Source: Candidatus Nitrosopumilus sp. (GTDB taxonomy: Archaea; Thermoproteota; Nitrososphaeria; Nitrososphaerales; Nitrosopumilaceae). Taken from it: DNA of 52,499 bases. A program made the translations under genes and the position numbers. Where the stretch lies: NCBI GenBank assembly GCA_028335865.1, contig JAOKTA010000003.1, forward strand, positions 1 through 52,499, in the 5' to 3' direction. The notes under the pieces were generated by a model. It searched no databases and was not told where the DNA came from. It was given only the letters and a program-made list of their open reading frames with translations. Of this stretch, positions 33,907 through 42,436 are shown in pieces; position 1 is the first letter of the stretch; each line of letters opens with the position of its first letter.

Positions 33907-34265
33907 ATAGGTCGCATATTTATGAAATTAGTTGATTTTGATGACTGATTTTAAGAAATTACTCTGATTTTAAGAAAAGAGGCTTCATTCTATGATGTTC
34001 AACTTATGGGGCAGTCTCTTTTTTATCGCGGTGAATTTGTAACATAGGAAAACTAAGATTGGGGATTTTAACAAAACCAGCAAAATCAGATAGTCAGTTG
34101 ATTCCAACATATCTGCTACTACGTTACAACATAAAAAAGAAAAAAAGTTATGACAACTGGATTCCAGAGGCGCATTTGAGAGCAAAATGCGTTTACTGCC
34201 CTAGATCTTGACGTTTGTTTTGATGTTTAACCAAAGTTAATGAAGAACAATATAATCTGTAAATC

Positions 34266-34475
34266 ATGACAGAGCAAAATAAAGAAGATAATTCTGAATT
34301 ATTACTTGAATTGGTTGACAAAGGAATTGCGTTACAAAGAGAAGAAAAACACAAAGAAGCAATTGCATGCTTTGATGAAGCAATTAGTATCGACAAAGAC
34401 ATGGGCGGTGAAGCAGATTCGAACCTACTGCTTCTCAAAGATAATTCATTGAAAAAAATAGGTAAATCAGATTAA
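34266..34475 (+). CDS. Short TPR protein, 69 aa
   Basis: One TPR unit (KGIALQREEKHKEAIACFDEAISIDKD) and part of another. It resembles one repeat of the TPR protein at 25651 (CFDEAISID). Either a true single-TPR protein or a fragment left by recombination. ATG start and clean stop. Confidence 0.55.
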   Translation: MTEQNKEDNSELLLELVDKGIALQREEKHKEAIACFDEAISIDKDMGGEADSNLLLLKDNSLKKIGKSD

Positions 34476-34489
34476 GCAAAATAATTTAA

Positions 34490-35095
34490 TTATATTTTAA
34501 ACTCTTCAGATTTTATCGCATGCTGCTTGAAGTATGTGTGAATTGCTTTGATAGTCACATCGTCTTTATTTTTACCAGTTACAGCGTTCATGATTTTTTC
34601 AATGTACGTGTCTAGCTTTTTGATTCGCTCATCTGCAACGCTACTAGAAATTAATGATGATTTCTTTTGATAATCTAATTTGGCTTTGACCATGTTTGCC
34701 CGCCTTACTTCTTCATTGACATGCTCCAACACATCAAGACATTTTTGTCTTAAACCCTTGCCGTCATTTCTCATTATTCCGGACAATTGACTTAGATTGT
34801 GTAATTCAGTTTTCTGATTCATTTCAAAGGCGTCCATTAGCATCGTAAAATCAAATTCACTTTGTGCTTTGTCCTCTTTTCTATAGAATAATTTGTTTTG
34901 TTTTGGATTAGTTTTAAGATAACCCATTGCAAGCAATGCCTTGCAACTTTCAATCATTTGTGCTTTATCTGTTCCAATCTTTTTGTGTAGATCATTGGTG
35001 GATATCCAGTTGGAAGTTTCTTTCAAGATTGAATCATAGTTTTTAGTGGTCAATGTCGATTGGATAATTTTCCAATAGATTAGTATTAGTTTCAT
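34490..35095 (-). CDS. Hypothetical protein, wHTH-like, 201 aa
   Basis: Residues 20-75 (DSILKETSNWISTNDLHKKIGTDKAQMIESCKALLAMGYLKTNPKQN) have winged-helix character. The rest is helical and basic, ending YFKQHAIKSEEFKI. Similar architecture occurs at 37307. No ligand domain. Convergent with the TPR gene (14 bp). Confidence 0.5.
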   Translation of the reverse strand: MKLILIYWKIIQSTLTTKNYDSILKETSNWISTNDLHKKIGTDKAQMIESCKALLAMGYLKTNPKQNKLFYRKEDKAQSEFDFTMLMDAFEMNQKTELHNLSQLSGIMRNDGKGLRQKCLDVLEHVNEEVRRANMVKAKLDYQKKSSLISSSVADERIKKLDTYIEKIMNAVTGKNKDDVTIKAIHTYFKQHAIKSEEFKI

Positions 35096-35291
35096 ACCTG
35101 ATTTTGAGAATCTGCAGTTTTGTCTTGCTGCATCTGCGGATATTAAGTCGTCTTATCGTGCCCGTGTGCACATATCGTGCATATTGTCGCACAATTACCC
35201 TTCCCACCGGAGAAAATAATGACTTGCAGCGGCAGAGTTTTAGAAATATGTTGGATGCGACTGTTAATCCAAAGTTAAAACGATAATGAAA

Positions 35292-35621
35292 CTAGAGTAC
35301 AAATGTTCGAATTAATTCAATTGCACTATCCTTCAATTTTATTGAATAACAGTGTGAATTTACATCATTGATTGCAGCCAAATTATTGGCAAATACTTTT
35401 TTGCTGTGACCGCCATAAGATGCGTTATCTGATTCATCAAAACAAATAGTCATCTGCTTCATGCTTAGTTCATTCTTTAAAAGAAACGCAATAAACTTTT
35501 GATAGTTATCCGTATTAACCCAGTCTATTTTTTTCTCTTCGCTTATTCCAATCCAGATCTCAATAGAGTTTTGGTATAGGGCCTTTTTTCTTAATTCTTC
35601 TAATATCAATAATGTTCTCAA
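35292..35621 (-). CDS. Hypothetical protein, 109 aa
   Basis: Starts at TTG. The N-terminal segment is helical and the centre is strand/turn-rich (MTICFDESDNASYGGHSKKVFANNLAAIN). No recognised motif. Flanked by long intergenic stretches and other unknowns. I place low confidence on the start. Confidence 0.4.
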   Translation of the reverse strand: MRTLLILEELRKKALYQNSIEIWIGISEEKKIDWVNTDNYQKFIAFLLKNELSMKQMTICFDESDNASYGGHSKKVFANNLAAINDVNSHCYSIKLKDSAIELIRTFVL

Positions 35622-35783
35622 TTCTATCGGTTATTTATCAAATTACTTTTACGGGAAAAGTCAACCCATATCGCCTGTTGGGTTATACGATTACCACATC
35701 TATGCGGTAAACCATGACTAGGGATGCCATTCATCTTGAAATGCCATTTGTGGAAAGTGTCAGTTAGACTGCGTTAGAGGACG

Positions 35784-36080
35784 TTAGAAATTGATCAAAA
35801 GTCTAGAATTTGTTAATTTTTTAGTAGGTTGATTAGATATTTTTCCGTTCCAGATAGAATAGTTTTCATGTATGCTTTCATCTTCAGGTAAGAACTCGTA
35901 CACAAATTTTCCATCTTTTAATTTGTCAAGCAGCATGGATTTGACATCATCAGAAATGTTTCTGGGATAAAAATCGTATTCAAATTTTTCATAGATGTAT
36001 TTTTTAATGTATGATTCATCTTTTCTTGATTTAATCCACCATTCTGGAGAGACATCCATGTAGAATTCCAATTCCCCCAT
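35784..36080 (-). CDS. Hypothetical protein, 98 aa
   Basis: From ATG 36080 (the track starts three codons earlier at TTG). Aromatic- and Asp-rich (FYMDVSPEWWIKSRKDESYIKKYIYEKFEYDFYP), no cysteines, no signal. The following gene upstream on the same strand is the GYD-repeat protein. Unrecognised. Confidence 0.45.
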   Translation of the reverse strand: MGELEFYMDVSPEWWIKSRKDESYIKKYIYEKFEYDFYPRNISDDVKSMLLDKLKDGKFVYEFLPEDESIHENYSIWNGKISNQPTKKLTNSRLLINF

Positions 36081-36166
36081 ATTTTGCAAAGTAGTCTATT
36101 GTTGATATGGATTTCCTCTGTAATTGATTTTCTTGTCTTTGTTGTTTTAAGGATCTATTTTTTTCA

Positions 36167-36925
36167 TCAATCATCTTTTACTTCAATTTTATTTTTACCA
36201 AATTTGTTGTATCCCTCTTCATTGTATCCCTCATTGTTGTAACCCAGATGATCATACCCGAGTCTATCGTACCCGTCTTTGTCATGCCTATTACCATCAT
36301 ACCCGTCTAAACCATACCCGTTACTGTCATACCCGTTTTCATCGTACCCGTCCTTGTCATACCCGTTTTCATCGTACCCGTCCTTGCTGTAACCCTCTTT
36401 GTTAAACCCGTTTTTGTTGTATCCTTCCTTGCTGTAACCCTCTTTGTTAAACCCGTTTTTGTTGTATCCTTCCTTGCTGTAACCCTCTTTGTTAAACCCG
36501 TTTTTGTTGTATCCTTCCTTGCTGTATCCTTTTTTGTTGTAACCCTCCCCATCAAAAGTTATTCCTGTATCAATGTGAATCCCATCAGAAGAAAAACCGC
36601 GATTATCATGTCCTTCCTTGTCATATCCTTTTTTGTCATACCCGTTTTTGTTATACCCATCATCGTCATACCCCTTGTTATCATATCCCTCTTCGTTGTA
36701 CCCCTCTACGTTGTACCTGTTTTTGTTGTATCCCTTTTTGTCATACCCGTTTTTGTCATACCCGTCCTTGTTGAGTTTCTTTTTGTCATACCCCTTGCTA
36801 TCAAACCCGTTTTCATCAAACCCGTTTTTGTTGTATCCCTTTTTGTCATACCCGTCTTTGTCATACCCGTCTAAATCATACCCAAACTTGTCAAATGTTT
36901 TAGTAAATTTATCAAACAGTCCCAT
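36167..36925 (-). CDS. GYD five-residue-repeat protein, 252 aa
   Basis: After MGLFDKFTKTFDKF, nearly the whole protein consists of about 45 five-residue repeats with consensus [YF]-[DN]-x-[DNEK]-G, for example GYDKDGYDKKGYNKNG. The DxDG/NxNG turns recall calcium-binding loops, so cation binding is plausible. No signal peptide. Three exact 45-bp DNA copies inside show recent expansion. A second, more complex relative is at 42853. I know of no assigned role. Confidence 0.75.
   Translation of the reverse strand: MGLFDKFTKTFDKFGYDLDGYDKDGYDKKGYNKNGFDENGFDSKGYDKKKLNKDGYDKNGYDKKGYNKNRYNVEGYNEEGYDNKGYDDDGYNKNGYDKKGYDKEGHDNRGFSSDGIHIDTGITFDGEGYNKKGYSKEGYNKNGFNKEGYSKEGYNKNGFNKEGYSKEGYNKNGFNKEGYSKDGYDENGYDKDGYDENGYDSNGYGLDGYDGNRHDKDGYDRLGYDHLGYNNEGYNEEGYNKFGKNKIEVKDD
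36383..36517 (-). repeat. Three exact 45-bp tandem repeats in a coding region
   Basis: Copies start at 36383, 36428 and 36473 (unit begins CTTGCTGTAACCCTC on the plus strand). A diverged fourth begins at 36518. Each unit encodes 15 residues (three repeats), so copy-number change keeps the frame. Confidence 0.85.
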
Positions 36926-36946
36926 AACAGAAATTCATGAATTCAA

Positions 36947-36955
36947 TTTAATTAA
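36947..36955 (-). promoter_or_regulatory. TATA box of the GYD-repeat gene (leaderless)
   Basis: TTTAATTAA (TTAATTAAA on the coding strand) is centred 26 nt before the A of ATG 36925. Flanks resemble those of the TPR gene promoter at 26128. Confidence 0.5.
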
Positions 36956-37070
36956 GCATTTTGATATGTGCTTTTAACAAATTATTTCTTTGAATTCTTT
37001 TTGGTTTTTAAAAATGATTTTTTCTTTGAAGTGCATGGAGTAATGGCATGCAGTCTTTTTTTGTAGGTCA

Positions 37071-37214
37071 CTATTCGTCCTCTTCTGCTTGTTTTGAAAT
37101 TTTCTCCATTGCTATGAGGATATCTTCTTCAGACATGCCCTGGTCTTTCATTCGTTGCATGATGTCCTTTACAATCCCTTCAATCATTTCCTTTTTTTTG
37201 ACTGCGTCTAACAT
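37071..37214 (-). CDS. Small helical protein, 47 aa
   Basis: ATG 37214 to TAG encodes MLDAVKKKEMIEGIVKD, then GMSEEDILIAMEKISKQAEEDE: two amphipathic helices with an N-capping turn, like a helical hairpin. It sits alone in the 36926-37306 gap. The track instead shows a shadow ORF on the other strand. Unrecognised. Confidence 0.5.
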   Translation of the reverse strand: MLDAVKKKEMIEGIVKDIMQRMKDQGMSEEDILIAMEKISKQAEEDE

Positions 37215-37306
37215 GAAATGTCAACAACACCCTAGTATTTGAAAATATAGGCGTGAAAACAGGCCAATCGTTCAAGAATTATTCTAATTTTAATCCCAGA
37301 TCGATT

Positions 37307-38095
37307 TTATTCTAAAAGATATTCTGGATTTTCCTTACAAACTTCCTTCATTGTTTCATACGTTTCTTTTTTCCATAAATTGTCCTCAATGCCCCGAAAC
37401 TCTTTCATCATTTTAGGGAACATCTTTGTTAATGCAAGCTCCATTTCTCCAGCATGTCTTTGATAGTCTGTCTTTGTAGGTCTGCTCATTCTCGGCATAA
37501 CATCAAGAGGGTTTGTTTCTCTTTTGTCTTCTTGGATATTTTGCAATAATTTTGTTTTGACTTGATTTGAGAATTTAGCAGAATTAAGATTGTTCTCAAA
37601 GGCCATGGCATTTCTTAACCATAATTCTTGGTTTTTTGGATCATTTCTTCTTCTGTAACTTGCAAGGATTGTTTGTAAGGAGATTAAACCAAACTTGAAT
37701 ATCATTTCAGATATGTCATTTTCAGGTTTAGTAAAATATTTTTTTATCTTAGATAGTTCTGACTTCTCAACGTACAATTGTTGAATCATAAAGGAAGTGA
37801 AATCTTTGTATGCATATGCTTCAAATTGTGCAGTAAATTTTTCTACATCTGCAACAAGGTATCTGGGATCTTTTGGTTTAACAGTTACATTCTTGATGTT
37901 GTCATCTTTTTCCAATTGTTTTAGAATTCCGTTGATTCCCTCTTTGGAATAGTTCGTCTCTATACTTCTATGAATTTCTGCCAGACCCACTTCCTTGGTT
38001 TTATCTTTCAACATGAATAAAATTATTTTTGATTTTACGGATTCATTGCTTTCATCTTTTTGTATGGCCTGATTCGCTATTCTTTTAGATGACAT
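37307..38095 (-). CDS. Hypothetical protein, winged-helix-like N-terminus, 262 aa
   Basis: ATG 38095 preferred over TTG 38101. Residues 20-75 (KSKIILFMLKDKTKEVGLAEIHRSIETNYSKEGINGILKQLEKDDNI) fit a winged helix with a wing strand. The rest is helical, with RPTKTDYQRHAGEMELALTKMFPKMM near the end. Probably DNA-binding; the partner is unknown. Similar in layout to 34490-35095. Confidence 0.55.
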   Translation of the reverse strand: MSSKRIANQAIQKDESNESVKSKIILFMLKDKTKEVGLAEIHRSIETNYSKEGINGILKQLEKDDNIKNVTVKPKDPRYLVADVEKFTAQFEAYAYKDFTSFMIQQLYVEKSELSKIKKYFTKPENDISEMIFKFGLISLQTILASYRRRNDPKNQELWLRNAMAFENNLNSAKFSNQVKTKLLQNIQEDKRETNPLDVMPRMSRPTKTDYQRHAGEMELALTKMFPKMMKEFRGIEDNLWKKETYETMKEVCKENPEYLLE

Positions 38096-38212
38096 ATCCA
38101 AATATGTCAGGTACCGTTGTTATATTAACCAATTTTTATGCCTAACTTTGTGAAAATATCTAAAAAGCGCACAAAAGATCATGTTTATTTTATTGAAACA
38201 CCATACTGAGTA

Positions 38213-38620
38213 GTGCAAAAAACTGAACCAGACATGACTCTAATTGATAGGGCTACTTCAGCAAAAAAGACATTGATTCGAATGTCTAAAATCATCAGAA
38301 ACTCCACCACACATGATCCTGAGAGTAGAAGGTCTGAAACAATGAGGAACATTGCACAAATTATTGAGGAGTCCAGTAATTCAATTGAGATTGAAGAGAT
38401 TGTCAATCAGGTTTATTCAAATCCAGAATGGTTCAAATCTTATTATGAAATTTCAAGACCCGTCGGAAATATCATAATTAACAAATGTTGTCAGAAACAA
38501 GAAAAATTCATCATAACTTATGATGTAATGTTTGGGGACGAAGAGAAATGGTTAGTGTGCGATGAACACGAGAAAATGGAATCATTTTCCAAGTACATCA
38601 TCGATAAGAAAAGTATCTAG
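38213..38620 (+). CDS. Hypothetical protein, 135 aa
   Basis: GTG start. N-terminal helices (DRATSAKKTLIRMSKIIRNSTTHDPESRRSETMRNIAQIIEES), then a Cys-containing beta region with NKCCQKQEKFIITYDVMFGDEEKWLVCDEHEKME. CC...C..H could bind zinc. Divergent from the 37307 gene. Unrecognised. Confidence 0.5.
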   Translation: MQKTEPDMTLIDRATSAKKTLIRMSKIIRNSTTHDPESRRSETMRNIAQIIEESSNSIEIEEIVNQVYSNPEWFKSYYEISRPVGNIIINKCCQKQEKFIITYDVMFGDEEKWLVCDEHEKMESFSKYIIDKKSI

Positions 38621-38663
38621 GTTTTTTACTGTCGTTAAGTTTTCCAGGTATTTTTTTTAATTA

Positions 38664-38876
38664 CTAGTTTTCAACAACTAAAGTTACAACAATTTCAGTT
38701 TGATCATTTTCAAGGTCATCATCTAACATGATTTGTTTATCCACCAGCTTGTACTCCTCAATTAAAGACCCGTATTCATCAAACCTTCTAACTAGTTTGC
38801 TTTTTGGAAGAACAACTACATCGCCGGCGCCATGATAGATTTCAACTGATTCGCCATTTTTTATTATTATTTTCAA
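38664..38876 (-). CDS. Small beta-rich hypothetical protein, 70 aa
   Basis: ATG start. Alternating strands (MKIIIKNGESVEIYHGAGDVVVLPKSKLVRRFDEYG) and an acidic DDDLENDQTE turn suggest a small beta barrel. No cysteines. Unrecognised. Confidence 0.5.
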   Translation of the reverse strand: MKIIIKNGESVEIYHGAGDVVVLPKSKLVRRFDEYGSLIEEYKLVDKQIMLDDDLENDQTEIVVTLVVEN

Positions 38877-38964
38877 TCTGTCTACTAATTTAAAATTCGA
38901 TATAAAAAGTTGATTTTTCTATTTAATTTTCAAACATTATTTCTAATTTTAAAAAGAGTAGTTT

Positions 38965-39126
38965 TCATGTTGCATTCTCCAGTAAATCCCTCACACAATC
39001 ACCACATAATCGGTCATCTTCGCTCATAGATGATGGTATGCTCATTCCAAACATTGATTCTAAATTTTCTGATGAAAATTTGTCAATTCTTTCCAATTCT
39101 TTTTTGCATTTAAAACAATCAACCAT
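38965..39126 (-). CDS. Small double CxxC zinc protein, 53 aa
   Basis: ATG 39126 encodes 53 residues with CFKCKKEL and, after a 36-residue helix/turn, LCGDCVRDL. Four cysteines make one zinc site. Missing from the ORF track. A 12-bp inverted repeat lies upstream of its start. Confidence 0.55.
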   Translation of the reverse strand: MVDCFKCKKELERIDKFSSENLESMFGMSIPSSMSEDDRLCGDCVRDLLENAT

Positions 39127-39240
39127 TCTAGTTTCTAATTATTTCTAGTAGATTAGTATTATTTTCCATTAATTTATGCCTGGATAACTATTTTCTAACA
39201 TAATTCTGAGCAATTTTTTATTGATTTGATACGGTTTTTT

Positions 39241-39304
39241 TTATCTTTGTGTATGTAGAGTCCACAAGATTCTTAGTTTTGTTAGTGATCAGACACAAAG
39301 ATAA
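39241..39304. repeat. 12-bp perfect inverted repeat
   Basis: TTATCTTTGTGT (39241-39252) and ACACAAAGATAA (39293-39304) are perfect complements separated by 40 nt. They lie between two minus-strand mini zinc genes. On the coding strand no T-run follows, so it is not an intrinsic terminator; it may be an operator or RNA stem. Confidence 0.6.
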
Positions 39305-39328
39305 TTCCAATATCATATTCAGGGGCAT

Positions 39329-39472
39329 CTAATTTTGACATTCTAATTTTCCTTCTATTATTTTATGGCAGAATTCACACTTGTTACACTTTGGACAAAA
39401 CATTGATTTTGTCATTCTTTTACATCCCGGGCATTCACGTTCTGCTATTTCTGCATCAAATACTGTACTCAT
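39329..39472 (-). CDS. Multi-cysteine zinc-ribbon protein, 47 aa
   Basis: ATG 39472 encodes 47 residues with CPGC, CPKCNKCEFC and a final Cys, enough for two zinc sites or a tight ribbon. Only 170 bp from the next mini zinc gene, same strand. Not in the ORF track. Confidence 0.55.
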   Translation of the reverse strand: MSTVFDAEIAERECPGCKRMTKSMFCPKCNKCEFCHKIIEGKLECQN

Positions 39473-39709
39473 TTCAGTTTAAACTCCAATCTCTTTTTTA
39501 TTAAATTTTTTGAATGGTGTAAACCAAAGCGTTTTGTAGTTTAGAATTGTTTTTTAATTCCAACATGATATTTGAAAGTCTTTTGAAAAATTATTTATTC
39601 GCCTCCTTAAATTCACCAGAGTAATTTTTCATGTATGGTATTTATCAAATTATTTCTGATTTTAAAATTTGTAATTTTGTCCCAAAGATATGTTGAAGTT
39701 AACGTCTCA

Positions 39710-41020
39710 TCAGGGGGTAAGTCTATCCACATCTCTTGGATAAAATGTAGTGTCGCGAATATTCTCAGTTCCAGTCAAGGCCATGATTAATCTCTCAAGA
39801 CCAATTCCGCAACCTGCGTGTGGTGGAACACCGTAATCAAATGCGTTAAGATGGTACTCAAAGGAGTCTGTCTTCATGCCTTTGTTGCTCATTCTTTGAG
39901 CAAGCTCGTCACGTTTTTCAATTCTTGTACTGCCTGAAGACAATTCCAAATCTCCAAACATCAAATCAAATGATTCTGAAATTTTAGGATTGGATTTGCT
40001 GTCTTTCACGTAGAATGGTTTTGGACCCAAAGGCCAGTCTGTAATAAAGTAAAAACCATCAAGGCCTATTTTTTTAAGATTTGAAGGATACAGGTCATCA
40101 CCCCATTCTGTTTTTGCGCCTGCTTTTTGCATCCTGTCCACAAGATCATCGTATGTGTATCTTGGAATGCTTTCTGGAACTGTAATTGGAGCAAATTCAG
40201 AACCAGGGTTTTTTTGAATGTAATCATTAACTGCATTGATTGAAACTTTGATAATGTCCTCGATTCTGCTCATCACGTCATTGTAATCAACAAATGCCTC
40301 TTCCAAGTCTATGGAAATTGCTTCAGCCAAATGTCTGTTTGTCCTTGATGGCTCTGCTCTAAAAATAGGTGCAATTTCGAAAACTTTTTCAAAACTCATC
40401 GTTAGCTGTTCTTTGTACAGCTGGGGGCTTTGAGCTAAAAATGCCTCCTTGTTGTAGTAAAATATCGGGAACAATGCAGCTCCACCTTCAGTAGCTGTCG
40501 CAATCATTTTCGGAGTGTTAATTTCTACAAAATTTTGATCAATAAAGTAATCTCTAATTGTTTTCAGAACCAAACTTCTGGTTTTGAAAACATGTTGCAG
40601 TACATCACGTCTAAGGTCAATTGGTCTTACCTCCAAACGGGTGTCGATGTTTTTTACAGTTTTAGCAGTTGGCTCAAATGGTGGAATTGTTGTAACTTCA
40701 GAAAACACACGCAACTCGTTTGGAATAATTTCAAATCCGCTTGGTGCCTTCTCGGATGCCTTTATTGTTCCAATTACCCCTATGGATGAGTGTGCTTTTA
40801 GAGAAGATATTTTTTCACGTATCTCGTCAGGACAATCCCCTTTCTTTGCAACAATTGAAAGGTCGCCGTTCTTATCTCTAACAGTTGCAAAACTGATGTT
40901 TCCATGACCTCTAACTGTCAAAACCCAGCCCATTACGGTGACCTGAGTTCCGTCCATTGAGGCGTTTAATTCATTAGAATAGTGAGATCTACGCAAGTTT
41001 CCCAGTTCAGTTTCAATCAT
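39710..41020 (-). CDS. aspS: Aspartyl-tRNA synthetase, archaeal type
   Basis: 436 residues. N-terminal OB anticodon-binding domain (GTQVTVMGWVLTVRGHGNISFATVRD), then a class II catalytic core with motif 2 FRAEPSRTNRHLAE and motif 3 GCGIGLERLIMALTG. Because gatCAB is also in this window, it is probably non-discriminating and makes Asp-tRNA(Asn) as well. The position of the discriminating Trp26 in known archaeal AspRS is Leu here (GWVL), which fits relaxed tRNA choice but does not prove it. Confidence 0.95.
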   Translation of the reverse strand: MIETELGNLRRSHYSNELNASMDGTQVTVMGWVLTVRGHGNISFATVRDKNGDLSIVAKKGDCPDEIREKISSLKAHSSIGVIGTIKASEKAPSGFEIIPNELRVFSEVTTIPPFEPTAKTVKNIDTRLEVRPIDLRRDVLQHVFKTRSLVLKTIRDYFIDQNFVEINTPKMIATATEGGAALFPIFYYNKEAFLAQSPQLYKEQLTMSFEKVFEIAPIFRAEPSRTNRHLAEAISIDLEEAFVDYNDVMSRIEDIIKVSINAVNDYIQKNPGSEFAPITVPESIPRYTYDDLVDRMQKAGAKTEWGDDLYPSNLKKIGLDGFYFITDWPLGPKPFYVKDSKSNPKISESFDLMFGDLELSSGSTRIEKRDELAQRMSNKGMKTDSFEYHLNAFDYGVPPHAGCGIGLERLIMALTGTENIRDTTFYPRDVDRLTP

Positions 41021-41131
41021 GATTTATAATATTCCCATATTTTTTGGTGTAATTAATTTTTTCAAAAGTATCATTGTAATTCTCAATCTTCACAATCTTT
41101 ATAGTCACCTAATAGAGAAACTCAAAACAAT

Positions 41132-41326
41132 ATGGTAAATATCCTAATTGGACTTGTAATTGCAATGTTCCTAATTGTTGCAGTATATGTCGGATATCAC
41201 GCATCACAGGAGTTTGCAGAGGGTGCTGGAGGCCATAGCATACCAATAGATCTTAAAATTTTAGAAAGCAGTCCTGAATTGTTGCACATTATTGAGAAAC
41301 AGGACGGATACAAATCCATCATTTGA
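41132..41326 (+). CDS. Small single-pass membrane protein, 64 aa
   Basis: N-terminal transmembrane helix (NILIGLVIAMFLIVAVYVGY), then a short polar domain with GGHSIPIDLKILESSPELLHIIEKQ. It is divergent from aspS. Unrecognised, but composition and length fit a real gene. Confidence 0.55.
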   Translation: MVNILIGLVIAMFLIVAVYVGYHASQEFAEGAGGHSIPIDLKILESSPELLHIIEKQDGYKSII

Positions 41327-41373
41327 TCTTCATACGGTTTTAGATTAATTAAATAGAATTTTTGATAACAATC

Positions 41374-41595
41374 ATGACATTAACTAACAGAGAGAAAATA
41401 ATTTCAATAATTTCAAACGGAATTGCCGTATTCTCCCTGTTGCAAGAAAGGGAGGAATTGCCTAAAAATACCACGATGTATGATTTTGTCCTCAAGGTAA
41501 TTCCTGCAGATATAAAATCAGAGCTGAGTGTGGAACTAATTGACGAGGTTTTCAAATACGTCACCTCTGCACACAGCTCTTCCAACGTGCAATAG
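41374..41595 (+). CDS. Hypothetical protein, 73 aa
   Basis: ATG 41374 preferred to the track's TTG 41362. Two or three helices (REKIISIISNGIAVFSLLQ, IKSELSVELIDEVFKYVTS). It ends 11 bp before the next gene, so they form an operon. Unrecognised. Confidence 0.5.
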   Translation: MTLTNREKIISIISNGIAVFSLLQEREELPKNTTMYDFVLKVIPADIKSELSVELIDEVFKYVTSAHSSSNVQ

Positions 41596-41606
41596 TTTCA
41601 GATGAA

Positions 41607-42215
41607 ATGGAAAAAACAGATTCTGGTAAAATTATTTCAAACTTTACCTCCCTTGATTACGTAGTTCTTTCATGCATGCATTATACGGATTTGAAAGTAA
41701 TGATCAAGATCAACCCCCTGGACTTGGTGGTGAGCTGTGAAAAATTATTTGACTGCGAATTTATGAAAAAAATGAACGGTGAACCGTCATCGGAATTAAA
41801 ATTAAAAATACAAAACTGGTTAAACTCCATAGAGTACAAGCAGTATACCCAAAATACAGCACAGTCCCTAGGTGCAAGCGACAAGCAGAGAATCAGAAAT
41901 ATTTATGCCAAATTAGGATTAAAGCCCCATGATTTATCCGAGCTGACAGATGCCGGAATTAAATTTCTTGAAAGCAAAGAGTTTGAGATAAAACAGAAAT
42001 GGGATGAGATGGTACAAATGAACATCTCACAAGATGCAATTAATTTAAAAAAATCAATAGACAAATATGCAGATTTAATTCCGCTAATGTTTACCACGGG
42101 GATTGCAAACGGTCAGTTATTTTCTGCAATGTTTAAAACAGTAAATTTTGGGATGTACGATTACTTGTCTAAAAACCCGCTCATCCATCCAATCTTTCTG
42201 GATTATCTCAAATAG
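41607..42215 (+). CDS. Hypothetical protein, 202 aa
   Basis: Alpha-helical with a positively charged centre (LGASDKQRIRNIYAKLGLKPHDLSELTDAGIKFLESKEFEIKQKW). No cysteine cluster and no membrane segment. Second gene of a small operon with the 73-aa protein. I recognise no family. Confidence 0.55.
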   Translation: MEKTDSGKIISNFTSLDYVVLSCMHYTDLKVMIKINPLDLVVSCEKLFDCEFMKKMNGEPSSELKLKIQNWLNSIEYKQYTQNTAQSLGASDKQRIRNIYAKLGLKPHDLSELTDAGIKFLESKEFEIKQKWDEMVQMNISQDAINLKKSIDKYADLIPLMFTTGIANGQLFSAMFKTVNFGMYDYLSKNPLIHPIFLDYLK

Positions 42216-42274
42216 ACGATATTTGCAAACAAGATGTCAGAAGAAAATAAATTCTGTCTGCACATAATCAAAGC

Positions 42275-42436
42275 GTGCATTGCGATGACAAGAGAACACT
42301 GTTTGTATTAAAACAAGGAATTGAAGAAACATGGGAGGAATTAAAGAAAACGGATTTTGGCGACAAGGGTTTGATTGAAAAGCTGTCGGAGGAAATTCAG
42401 GAATATTTTGAATACAAAAATGCGCCGTCAAATTAA
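42275..42436 (+). CDS. Small hypothetical protein, possibly frameshifted
   Basis: GTG 42275 opens 53 codons (CDDKRTLFVLKQGIEETWEEL...LSEEIQEYFEYK) that look coding. An ATG at 42234, well placed 18 bp after the previous gene, starts another frame (MSEENKFCLHIIKACIAM) that stops at 42311. A single frameshift near 42280 would join them. So this is either a short GTG-started gene or a broken one. Confidence 0.35.
   Translation: MHCDDKRTLFVLKQGIEETWEELKKTDFGDKGLIEKLSEEIQEYFEYKNAPSN

Noticed and set aside
33985-34185. 66-aa minus-strand ORF with hydrophobic centre
   Set aside because: Composition is irregular, there is no upstream signal, and no neighbour supports it; treated as chance.
36383-36560. 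CRISPR-like regular repeats
   Set aside because: The 45-bp units are contiguous, without spacers, and encode 15-residue protein repeats in frame; they belong to the GYD-repeat gene.
36575-36977. Plus-strand ORFs rich in SYPFLSYP repeats
   Set aside because: They are antisense shadows of the GYD-repeat gene, as are those at 42937-43542.
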